Positions 7,208 through 14,985 of a stretch of 64,000 nucleotides of DNA are shown piece after piece (positions within the stretch are counted from its first letter, which is position 1; each line of letters opens with the position of its first letter). The notes beneath the pieces were generated by a model. That model saw only the letters and a list, made by a program, of their open reading frames with translations, did no database searches and had not been told where the DNA came from. Source of the stretch: an uncultured Clostridia bacterium. GTDB taxonomy: Bacteria; Bacillota; Clostridia; Christensenellales; Aristaeellaceae. The DNA lies in assembly GCA_947166385.1 (NCBI GenBank), contig CAMVEB010000001.1, forward strand, positions 248,001 through 312,000. The letters run 5' to 3'. Position numbers and translations under genes: made by a program.

Positions 7208-8830
7208 TTATTTCTTAATACTGTGCCAGCGTTTCTCAGCGGCGGAAGAAAGTAGGAAAGCGTATGCGGCGATACTGAGCGTTGCCATGACGCCCATAGC
7301 AATCATCAGAATCGTTCCTAGGTCGACACCCTGCTTCTTCAGAACAAAAAAGTACAGGATGGAAGGTGCCAGGGAAACAGCTACCGTCGCCAGCATGGGG
7401 GGCAGGCTGCAGGCTGAGCTCTTTACCGCCTTGGCTTCACTGGGAAAATCCAGCTTGGCGGTATACAGGCCGGCTATCATGCTGACTGTCGCGCAGAATA
7501 CGTGTGCCAGCAGCGGGAACAGGAACACAATGACAGCCTGCATCGCATCCATCGGCGTGCCAATCACCACCAGCAGCGAGGACACCAGGGAGAATGGAAC
7601 CGCGATGATCAGGTGGAACAGCAGCTTGCTTTTCAGGATATCCTTCACCTTCAGAGGCAGGGAATCCAGTATCCAGAAATTCTTTCCTTCCACGGAAATG
7701 GAAGGCGCGCATAGATAAGCCATACCGGCCAGCACACCCAGAACAACAGGGATGAGATATGGTGCCAGGCTGCCCGCGTCTTCCATATCCGTATAGGTTT
7801 TCAGCAGGAAGTTCAGCAGCGCGTTCCCGGATGCAATGGTTGCAACGCCCAGGATCAGGGAAAAGACCAGGCCCATGCCGCAGTTCAGCATATAAGTGGA
7901 ACTGTTGAAGAAGCGGATCATGTCTTTTTTGGTAAGGGACCAGATCACGGAGGATTCTTTCAGGGGACCTCCCTTGTACTCAATCCGCTTCGCGCCCACT
8001 TTAGCGGTAACGATCCGGATAAAGGAACGGCTCAACAGGAAATAGACCAGCGCAAAAGGCACTGCGCAGCACGCTGCGAAGATCAGCAACTGGATCAGGT
8101 CGCCCTCCGCAATGGCCATAGCCATGGCATAGAAAGGCAGCAGAACCTTGCGGAACGCATCCGCAATGTTTCCGCTGTTCGCCAGAATTGACTGCAGATG
8201 ATCGGATAGACCGAGCATTGCATAGAAATAGAAACCCATGAAACCCAGGGAAAGCAGAAGGGAGAACAGGGCTTTGCGGCGCATCCGCCGGGTAATCAGG
8301 GATACCAGCCAGCCCAGCAGGCAGCTCAGCGTCGTTCCGATCAGTGCCAGCAGAGGAATGCAGACCAGGAAGATGATCACATGCAGCGCCTGGAGTCCGC
8401 CGTCTGTTGCCCGCAGCACCCCGACCGCCCCCATGATGGTCACGGAAAAAAGCAGGTTCAGGAAATAGAGTGCGCCCATCCGGCTGCCCAGAATGGCGGA
8501 AGGCGGGATTGGCATGGAAAGGAGCAGTTCGTTGTCCTTTGCCTCAAAGATAGCGCCCTGGGCATAGAACATGGTGAACACAAAAGAAAGGAAGCAGGCC
8601 AGGGCGCCGGCCATTGCATAGAGCAGCCAGGTCAGTCCGTTGTCCCGGAAGCCTTCATAAAGCGGTTTGACCATCAGGCAGAAAAGACCGCCGATGAGGA
8701 TCAGTACAACCAGGCCGCCCAGCGACATCAGGGCCAGTTTCCCTGCTGTCGCGGCCTTCCTGCTCTTTTTCTGTCCGCCGACACGGTCCATCATGGCCAG
8801 GAGACGGGTCTTCAGCAACAGTTTAAGCAT
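7208..8830 (-). CDS. ABC-2-type exporter permease
   Basis: 540 residues with roughly twelve hydrophobic segments and the motif EAKDNELLLSMPIPPS after about 110 residues, typical of large permeases that pair with a separate CcmA-type ATPase (bacteriocin or antibiotic export and immunity families). Its ATG (8830) overlaps the stop of the ATPase gene (8823), so the two are translationally coupled. The substrate is not determinable. Confidence 0.8.
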   Translation of the reverse strand: MLKLLLKTRLLAMMDRVGGQKKSRKAATAGKLALMSLGGLVVLILIGGLFCLMVKPLYEGFRDNGLTWLLYAMAGALACFLSFVFTMFYAQGAIFEAKDNELLLSMPIPPSAILGSRMGALYFLNLLFSVTIMGAVGVLRATDGGLQALHVIIFLVCIPLLALIGTTLSCLLGWLVSLITRRMRRKALFSLLLSLGFMGFYFYAMLGLSDHLQSILANSGNIADAFRKVLLPFYAMAMAIAEGDLIQLLIFAACCAVPFALVYFLLSRSFIRIVTAKVGAKRIEYKGGPLKESSVIWSLTKKDMIRFFNSSTYMLNCGMGLVFSLILGVATIASGNALLNFLLKTYTDMEDAGSLAPYLIPVVLGVLAGMAYLCAPSISVEGKNFWILDSLPLKVKDILKSKLLFHLIIAVPFSLVSSLLVVIGTPMDAMQAVIVFLFPLLAHVFCATVSMIAGLYTAKLDFPSEAKAVKSSACSLPPMLATVAVSLAPSILYFFVLKKQGVDLGTILMIAMGVMATLSIAAYAFLLSSAAEKRWHSIKK

Positions 8831-9596
8831 TTTTGACCTCCGCCTTTTTTTCTTCCGTGGTATATTCCTCTTCGGAAACCTTCATGTCGTCCACCAGTTC
8901 CAGGAAGACTTCCTCCAGGCTCTCATTTCCCTTGACCGTTTCAATATCTCCGGCCGCCAGCAGTTTGCCGGCCCGGATGATTGCGATCTTGTCACACAGC
9001 TTTTCCGCTACTTCCAGTACATGGGTGGAGAAGAAGATTGCGCCGCCCTGGTCGCAGAATTTCCGCATGAACTTCTTGAGGATGAAAGCCGCCTTGGGAT
9101 CCAGGCCGACAAAGGGCTCGTCCATAATCAGCAGCTTCGGATCGTGCATCAGAGCCGCCACAATGGCCAGCTTTTGCTTCATACCGTGGGAATAAGAACC
9201 CACCTTGTCCGCCAGTGCCTCCGTGATCCCCATATCCGTGCTGTATTCCGTAATCTTCTTTTCCCGGAGATCTGCCGGAACTTTATATACATCGCCGATG
9301 AAGTTCAGGTACTGAATGCCGCTCATAAAGTCGTACAGATCAGGATTGTCCGGAATGTATGCCATGATTTTCTTGCATTCCAGAGGCTGCTTTTTTACAG
9401 ACATGCCGTTCACCAGGATTTCTCCCTCAGTGAAATCCAGAATGCCGCAGCAGGCCTTGATCGTCGTGGTTTTGCCGGCTCCGTTGTGTCCGAGGAAGCC
9501 GAAGATTTCTCCGGGCAGGATGTGCAGGGACAGATCATCCACTGCTTTTTTGCCGTCGGAGCTGTATTGCTTGGTGTAGTGATTGATTTGCAGCAT
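8823..9596 (-). CDS. ABC transporter ATP-binding protein (CcmA type)
   Basis: 257 residues from the ATG at 9596, which has AAAGGAG in front; the open frame back to 9710 is not used. Walker A GHNGAGKTT, Q-loop region, signature YSHGMKQKL, Walker B LLIMDEPFVGLD and the switch-region STH are all intact. It energises the overlapping permease. A terminator at 9625-9653 lies between this gene and the small membrane protein upstream, so expression depends on readthrough or an internal promoter. Confidence 0.9.
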   Translation of the reverse strand: MLQINHYTKQYSSDGKKAVDDLSLHILPGEIFGFLGHNGAGKTTTIKACCGILDFTEGEILVNGMSVKKQPLECKKIMAYIPDNPDLYDFMSGIQYLNFIGDVYKVPADLREKKITEYSTDMGITEALADKVGSYSHGMKQKLAIVAALMHDPKLLIMDEPFVGLDPKAAFILKKFMRKFCDQGGAIFFSTHVLEVAEKLCDKIAIIRAGKLLAAGDIETVKGNESLEEVFLELVDDMKVSEEEYTTEEKKAEVKNA

Positions 9597-9624
9597 AAGT
9601 TTTCTCCTTTCAGATGGCATGACC

Positions 9625-9653
9625 AAAAAACGGCTGCGGATCAATCCGCAACC
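9625..9653 (-). terminator. Terminator or attenuator ahead of the ABC exporter genes
   Basis: Minus strand GGTTGCGGAT-TG-ATCCGCAGCC (one mismatch) followed by GTTTTTT, immediately after the stop of the 70-residue membrane protein. Confidence 0.8.
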
Positions 9654-9661
9654 GCGAAGAA

Positions 9662-9874
9662 TCATTTCTTTTCTTTTGATTTGTTCTGATTCATAAAGTA
9701 TATCACCCACGCGATCGGGAAGCAGATCAGGCTTGCTATTCCAAATACAGAGAATAAATGATCTGTATAACTCCCGCCGCGAATCAGCATGCGAATCAGC
9801 GAAACAAGAAGCGCAATGGCCAGGCCGCAGGGGATCCCTTTGAGTAACGCTTTCTTCAGAATGTCTTTATCCAT
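9662..9874 (-). CDS. Small two-helix membrane protein
   Basis: 70 residues: a charged start (MDKDILKKALLKG), two hydrophobic helices and a lysine-rich end (NKSKEKK). A purine-rich GGAGA precedes the ATG. It is the first gene behind the promoter at 9923-9950 and precedes the exporter genes. Its size and position fit an accessory membrane protein of the exporter operon; no family is recognised. Confidence 0.6.
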   Translation of the reverse strand: MDKDILKKALLKGIPCGLAIALLVSLIRMLIRGGSYTDHLFSVFGIASLICFPIAWVIYFMNQNKSKEKK

Positions 9875-9922
9875 CTGTTGTTCTCTCCTTTTATTTTTTC
9901 CGGTTCCTGCCGGATGTCGTAT

Positions 9923-9950
9923 ATCATATCACGGAAACATGATATGTCAA
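9923..9950 (-). promoter_or_regulatory. Promoter with embedded operator, exporter operon
   Basis: Minus strand TTGACA (9950-9945), 16-base spacer, TATGAT (9928-9923). An inverted repeat ATATCA-N8-TGATAT (9926-9945) fills the spacer, as in GntR/YtrA-type repression of ABC exporters. No regulator gene is adjacent, so the regulator type is an inference. Confidence 0.65.
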
Positions 9951-10008
9951 GGTTTTGAGCTGTTCTCGCCGAGGACTTCCCCGGAATCCCTTCAACTTGA
10001 TATGGACG

Positions 10009-10557
10009 TTACTCCCAGCTTCTTGCCGGTCCCTGATAAATCGCTCCGTCATAGTTGTCACGGACCTGCCACAGCAGATCGATGAGGCCGGGAAAATACG
10101 GAACAAAGGTATGGTTTTTCTCCATCAGGCGAACTTCCTGAAGGGAAGCCCATCTGACTTCCGCTACTTCGGATGTCTGCAGCACCAGCCGGTTCAGATC
10201 CACATCCTGAATCACGGTATAGAAATCATCAAAGCCTCTTTCATAATTCATGGACAAATGCGGCCGGATATCCTTCAGGTTCAGCGACAGGCCCAGTTCT
10301 TCCCTGACTTCCCTCTCCGCTGCCTGCCAGCTGTCCTCTCCCGCCAGAGCGCTGCCGCCGGCGCTGATATCCCACAAATCAGGCCATGCATGTTTCTCCA
10401 CGGCTCGTTTCTGAATCAGTATCCGCCCATCCGGATGGAAAATGCAGACATGAACGATCAGATGGTACTTTTCAAAACCCCAGGCTTTCTGCCGGACGAT
10501 CGTTTGCCCTGTGCGCCGACGGTTGATATCATAAACATCCCATATTTCTTCCGTCAT
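10009..10557 (-). CDS. Nudix hydrolase (IPP-isomerase-like subfamily)
   Basis: 182 residues from the ATG at 10557 (GGAGG upstream). The full Nudix box is present, GSALAGE-x7-REVREELGL (Gx5Ex7REUxEExGU), preceded by DLWDISAGG. The N-terminal WDVYDINRRRTG segment matches the Idi/YfcD-like group, which hydrolyse diphosphate-linked small molecules; the true substrate is unknown. A second Nudix domain of the same subfamily forms the N-terminus of the fusion at 37192, and a scrap of a third copy sits at 4062. Confidence 0.88.
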   Translation of the reverse strand: MTEEIWDVYDINRRRTGQTIVRQKAWGFEKYHLIVHVCIFHPDGRILIQKRAVEKHAWPDLWDISAGGSALAGEDSWQAAEREVREELGLSLNLKDIRPHLSMNYERGFDDFYTVIQDVDLNRLVLQTSEVAEVRWASLQEVRLMEKNHTFVPYFPGLIDLLWQVRDNYDGAIYQGPARSWE

Positions 10558-10703
10558 GATCAGGCTTCCTCCGCGCAAACTGCTTTCAGACCTCTGCATC
10601 TATTCTGCTGATACTCACGGTCAATACTGGCCCTCAGAACGGCTATCCTTTTACAGCGCATGAATAAGCCTCCCAGAACAGATGAAAACAATGACCGGAA
10701 ATT

Positions 10704-13700
10704 TCATTCCTGATCTTTCTTCCACTTCAGGCATTGTTCCAGCGGAATGGGCTTCGCGTAATAATATCCCTGGAAGCTCTGCACATGGAAATCCCGCAGA
10801 ATATCCCGCATCCCCGCAGTTTCAATTCCCTCGACGCATACCTTCGCCCTGAATACGGAAGCAAGTTCCGCCACATTCTTTACAAGAAATCTGTCTGTAT
10901 CGTTGTTTTCAATGTTGATGACAAAGCTGCGGTCGATTTTGATCACATCCAGCGGCAGATCCTTGATGATGCCGATGGAGGAGAATCCTGTTCCGAAATC
11001 GTCCAGTGCGATCCGGATGCCTCTGGATTTCAGGCTGACAATCACGTTTTCCAGCATTTTGATATCCAGCAGCCTGCACCGCTCAGTCACCTCCAGGCAC
11101 AGGTGCTCCGGCGGGAAATCCAGTACATTCAGGATGTGCAGGACCCTGTCTACAAAATCCGGTTTTTCCATCTGGGAATAGGACAGGTTGACGTTGATGA
11201 CAAATCCGGGGATCCGTTTCATCATCTGCTTTGCCGCCAGGATCGCTTCACGAATGATCCACTCGCCCAGTTCCGGAAACAGCGGGTCTGCTTCCAGAAT
11301 CGGGATAAACGCGTCCGGTGGAACTGTCCCATAGCGGTCGTTTTCCCAGCGCAGCAGGGCCTCGGCGCCGATCAGTTTTTCAGTCTGCGCGTCGACCACC
11401 GGCTGATACAGGAGGTAGAATCCTTCCTGTCCGCGTGTGATGGAGGCCCGGATCGCGTGGAGCATTTCCAGCCTCTGATGGTTTTCTTCGCTCAGTTCAT
11501 TCCGGAACTCGACCATTTCTCCCTTCCGGAGGGTTTTTGATTCCTCACACGCATAATTCAAACAGGCATAAATTGTCTGGGAATCAATGTCAAAGCTGTC
11601 CACCCGCAGAACGCCGCAGTTCAGGTTGAGCAGGATTTTCCGGCCGCCCACTTTGAAATCATCATGGATCCGTGCACGGAATGCTTTGTATTTCTCCCTC
11701 ATCTCCGCGATCGTCAGCGTGTTGCTGATGACCGCGAGCTTCGTCCCGTCAATCCGGTAGGAATGCCCCTCGTTGCCCGTTTCCTCGTAAACTTCCCTGG
11801 CATATTGCTGCAGCACGCGGTTCCCGAAATGATATCCGTACATTTCGTTGATCTCTGAAAACCTGCTGATGCTGAGCAGCATCACGCTGATGCTTGCGTT
11901 GCGCTTGATGCAGCTGTCCAGATCTTCAAAGAAACCATACTGATTCCGCAGCCCAGTCAGCGTGTCGATATGTCCCTGCAGGCCATGATTCCGGATCGTG
12001 CCGGCAAAATAATCAGGTTCTCCGGAAGGATCACGGATCACGGTACCGCGGCAGGTACATACGTCATATTCCCCGGTCATGCGCTGCGCCCTGTACTGCA
12101 TGTCATGGCCGGCGGCATTTCCGAAGAAAATGTCGTTGATGCCCTTGTGATAAGCCTCCCGGTCTTCCGGATGAATATGGTTTTCCCAGATGTCTCCTGC
12201 GCCGTACATATACACTGACGGCAGACCGTAAGTGTCCACCGCGTTTTTTGACCAGCGGGAATAATCATATTTCATATCGCAGAGATAGACATAGGTTCCT
12301 TCCGAAACGATCTCAAACGACTTGAAAAGCGAGTCCAGTTTATTTCGCCGTTCTTCGCTGATCACCCTGATATTGCCTTTTTCCTTAAGAGAGTGGCTTT
12401 CCTGGAGCATCTTCTGTTCCTTCAGATGCGTTTTGTTTTCGTACATCAGGCTATCAGCGCGGGTGAACACATCCCCGACAAATCGGTCGTTTTCCGGCTG
12501 ATATTCCGCCATTCCGGAAGCCACAACGGGTCCCTCGCCGATGCGTATATTCTCTTCCACCTGCTTTTGCAGTTCTGCAAGCAGCTTCTCCCGGTTCGTG
12601 AAATCTTCCCCCCGGAGAATCACGGCAAATTCATCCCCGCCGATCCGATAGACGGGACTGTGCTGATATGTCCGGCAGATCAGCGTACAGCAGGCTCTGA
12701 TATATTCATCTCCCGCCCGGTGTCCTTCGGTATCGTTAATCATCTTCAGGCCGTTGATATCGCAGATCACCATACCGAAAGGATCGCAGCCGTCATCAAG
12801 CTGCTTCTGCAGTTCCTTTTCCGTCTCACGATAAGCTGTTTTGTTTTTCACATGGGTCAGTCCGTCCCGACGGGCCATTTCATTGGCCATGGAGAGCGCC
12901 GCCAGATGTTCCTGCTCCCTGCGGACATCGTTGTTACGGTTCTCAACGCAGATGATAAAATGGCTGCGGTCGGAGGAATACGTCACCTCCATGCGCGTAT
13001 ACTGCGTTTTCCCTCCGCCAACAAGCATGCGGTAATCCTCTGTGAGATGCCTGCGGTTTTCCAGCCCGGTGATCAGATGGTCCCTGTCAAGGAAGTTCCG
13101 GATTCTTTCCCTGTCTTCAGCGTAGATCAATCTGTCCAGGTTCTTTCTGCATGACGCGAAGAAATCCGCGCCTTCTTCCTGGACCTTCAGCTCCCCGGAT
13201 TTCCGCTTCGCGGAAAGCTCAGCGTAATGCGCATTTTCACAGTCAATGTAATAAATCAGGTCAAAATGGGCCGCCAGGGTCTCGGCAATCTGAGTGTAAG
13301 TGACGCTTTTCTCCTTATCTGCTTTCAGGGCAAGCTGCGCCTTCACTTCCTCGTCAATGTTCTCAATACAGACGAGAATATGCTTCCTGTCCCGGGCCAT
13401 GATCTCCGTATGACGGATATGTTTGACCCGGCCGTCCACGACCAGGCGGTAAGCAATGGAAAAGGAATTCCTGTTTTTCAGGTTGCCCAGCATGACGTCC
13501 TTGTAATGGATGGCCAGCGCTTTCTCCTGGTCTTCGGGATGCACATATTTGCCGATGCTTCTTCGGCTCTCGGCGAAAAAGTCATTCCCGGTTGCCGGCA
13601 CGTTCAGCTTTTTATACTCATCCGTCGAGGAGATTTCACTGTAGGTGTTATCGTCGATATTGATGTAATACAGGGTATCATACTGTTCGGCAAGGCTGGA

Positions 13701-14561
13701 AGTGATCTGATTGTAAATCTCTTTCTGCCGGGCGGTTTCCTGATCGATCTCCTTTTGCCGGTACTGTGCATCAATGTCATTCAGGCCGACAATCAGCCGG
13801 GTTCCTTCCTCTTCTTCCACCATGGCGGCGTTCATCTGGACATGCAGTGGCCTGCCATCCATCATGACACGGTAAACCAGGGTAAAGATACCGTTATCCT
13901 GAATCTCCGCCATGACGTTTTCTTTGGTGAAAGCCGTAAGGAAGCGCTCCAGATCGTCCGGATGATTAAAGACCCGGGCTGCTTCCCGGACGGTGCTGAA
14001 AAATGCTGTTCCGTCCTTTGCCTGCGCAAAGCTGTTCGCATAGTCATCCGTCGCGCTGAATTCCTTGTAGCGGTTTGTTTGCGGATCCACCACATAAACA
14101 CAGATAAAGTTTCCTGTAAGGGCATGCAGACGGGCGTATACGACCCGTTCTTCCCGGATTTGTTCCTCCGCCTGCCGTTGCTTCATCAGTTCGTCGATAT
14201 CCGATACGGCGATCACGAGGAAGCGTTTGTCATTCTCCGTCCGGGTAACGTTCATTTTGACAAAGAGCGGTTTCCCGTCTACGATTCTGCGGAAGATCAG
14301 TTCAAACCGGTTGTTTTCTTCAAGGGACTTCGTAAGCGCCTCTCGGTCCATCGCGCTGACAAAAGCTTTCCGGTCCTCCGGATGAATATACTTCTGGGCT
14401 TCCCGCACGCAGCTTTCAAAGAAGTCCTTTCCGCGCCTGGCTTCGGTGAGCACGCCGTGCTGGTCATCGGTATGGAAATCAACAAACTCATCCGTATCCA
14501 TATTGACGTAATACAGATCAATATAACCCCTGGCCAGAGCATGGGCAATATGGGTATACAT
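10704..14561 (-). CDS. Multi-PAS GGDEF-EAL protein (cyclic-di-GMP turnover)
   Basis: 1285 residues, soluble. Four tandem repeats of about 135 residues (about 1-125, 140-265, 280-405, 420-545) share YYIxxxxxxYxE...GxDFF...HPEDR...FxxxYRxxxDG and look like PAS-type sensors. A catalytic-looking GGDEF domain follows (YRIGGDEFAV at 639-648, no RxxD inhibitory site seen), then another PAS-like segment (about 745-860), a second GGDEF domain whose signature is lost (YRIDGTKLAV), and a C-terminal EAL domain (GAEALLRW at 1065, DDFGTGFSS, KIDRSF). It probably both makes and breaks c-di-GMP. GAGGAGG precedes the start. Third gene of the c-di-GMP operon. Confidence 0.9.
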   Translation of the reverse strand: MYTHIAHALARGYIDLYYVNMDTDEFVDFHTDDQHGVLTEARRGKDFFESCVREAQKYIHPEDRKAFVSAMDREALTKSLEENNRFELIFRRIVDGKPLFVKMNVTRTENDKRFLVIAVSDIDELMKQRQAEEQIREERVVYARLHALTGNFICVYVVDPQTNRYKEFSATDDYANSFAQAKDGTAFFSTVREAARVFNHPDDLERFLTAFTKENVMAEIQDNGIFTLVYRVMMDGRPLHVQMNAAMVEEEEGTRLIVGLNDIDAQYRQKEIDQETARQKEIYNQITSSLAEQYDTLYYINIDDNTYSEISSTDEYKKLNVPATGNDFFAESRRSIGKYVHPEDQEKALAIHYKDVMLGNLKNRNSFSIAYRLVVDGRVKHIRHTEIMARDRKHILVCIENIDEEVKAQLALKADKEKSVTYTQIAETLAAHFDLIYYIDCENAHYAELSAKRKSGELKVQEEGADFFASCRKNLDRLIYAEDRERIRNFLDRDHLITGLENRRHLTEDYRMLVGGGKTQYTRMEVTYSSDRSHFIICVENRNNDVRREQEHLAALSMANEMARRDGLTHVKNKTAYRETEKELQKQLDDGCDPFGMVICDINGLKMINDTEGHRAGDEYIRACCTLICRTYQHSPVYRIGGDEFAVILRGEDFTNREKLLAELQKQVEENIRIGEGPVVASGMAEYQPENDRFVGDVFTRADSLMYENKTHLKEQKMLQESHSLKEKGNIRVISEERRNKLDSLFKSFEIVSEGTYVYLCDMKYDYSRWSKNAVDTYGLPSVYMYGAGDIWENHIHPEDREAYHKGINDIFFGNAAGHDMQYRAQRMTGEYDVCTCRGTVIRDPSGEPDYFAGTIRNHGLQGHIDTLTGLRNQYGFFEDLDSCIKRNASISVMLLSISRFSEINEMYGYHFGNRVLQQYAREVYEETGNEGHSYRIDGTKLAVISNTLTIAEMREKYKAFRARIHDDFKVGGRKILLNLNCGVLRVDSFDIDSQTIYACLNYACEESKTLRKGEMVEFRNELSEENHQRLEMLHAIRASITRGQEGFYLLYQPVVDAQTEKLIGAEALLRWENDRYGTVPPDAFIPILEADPLFPELGEWIIREAILAAKQMMKRIPGFVINVNLSYSQMEKPDFVDRVLHILNVLDFPPEHLCLEVTERCRLLDIKMLENVIVSLKSRGIRIALDDFGTGFSSIGIIKDLPLDVIKIDRSFVINIENNDTDRFLVKNVAELASVFRAKVCVEGIETAGMRDILRDFHVQSFQGYYYAKPIPLEQCLKWKKDQE

Positions 14562-14608
14562 AGGAAAACCTCCTCGCAGGTGGTTTCGTCAGGGTGTATC
14601 GTATTGGA

Positions 14609-14932
14609 TTATCGCCAGTACCGGTCTGTCTGAGCGATTTCCCGATGGCAGTCCGGGCAGTCTGCGTGCCAGACATGGTAATGCCATTTTTCAAACCATT
14701 CCCTGTCTTCCCGGCCTTCTGCCAGGAAGCTTTTGCAGCAGTCCATGCAGTAAAAGAGCCTCTTCCCTGCCAGGTCGGCTGAAGGCTTTGGCACTTCCTC
14801 CTGTCCCGTCAGCAGCTTCACAATCATGATGGCTTCCTGCCTGGGAATCAGCACCTGATCCCCACTGACCAGATCGGACTTCTCAATCTGCCGGAGAAGG
14901 CTGTTGATCAGATCCTGTTTCGTCATTTCCAT
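14609..14932 (-). CDS. Small Cys-rich (zinc-ribbon-like) protein between two c-di-GMP genes
   Basis: 107 residues. The N-terminal half is helical (MTKQDLINSLLRQIEKSD); the C-terminal half carries CMDCC near residue 62, an HYHVWH stretch and CPDC, which could bind a metal. It is 53 bases downstream of one GGDEF-EAL gene and 47 upstream of the other, on the same strand, so it is part of that operon. Role unknown; a regulatory or sensor partner is a guess from position only. Confidence 0.65.
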   Translation of the reverse strand: MEMTKQDLINSLLRQIEKSDLVSGDQVLIPRQEAIMIVKLLTGQEEVPKPSADLAGKRLFYCMDCCKSFLAEGREDREWFEKWHYHVWHADCPDCHREIAQTDRYWR

Positions 14933-14985
14933 AGGCTGTTTCCTTCGTTCCCAGACTTGATAGTTTATAGAATTGCCCGAAATCC

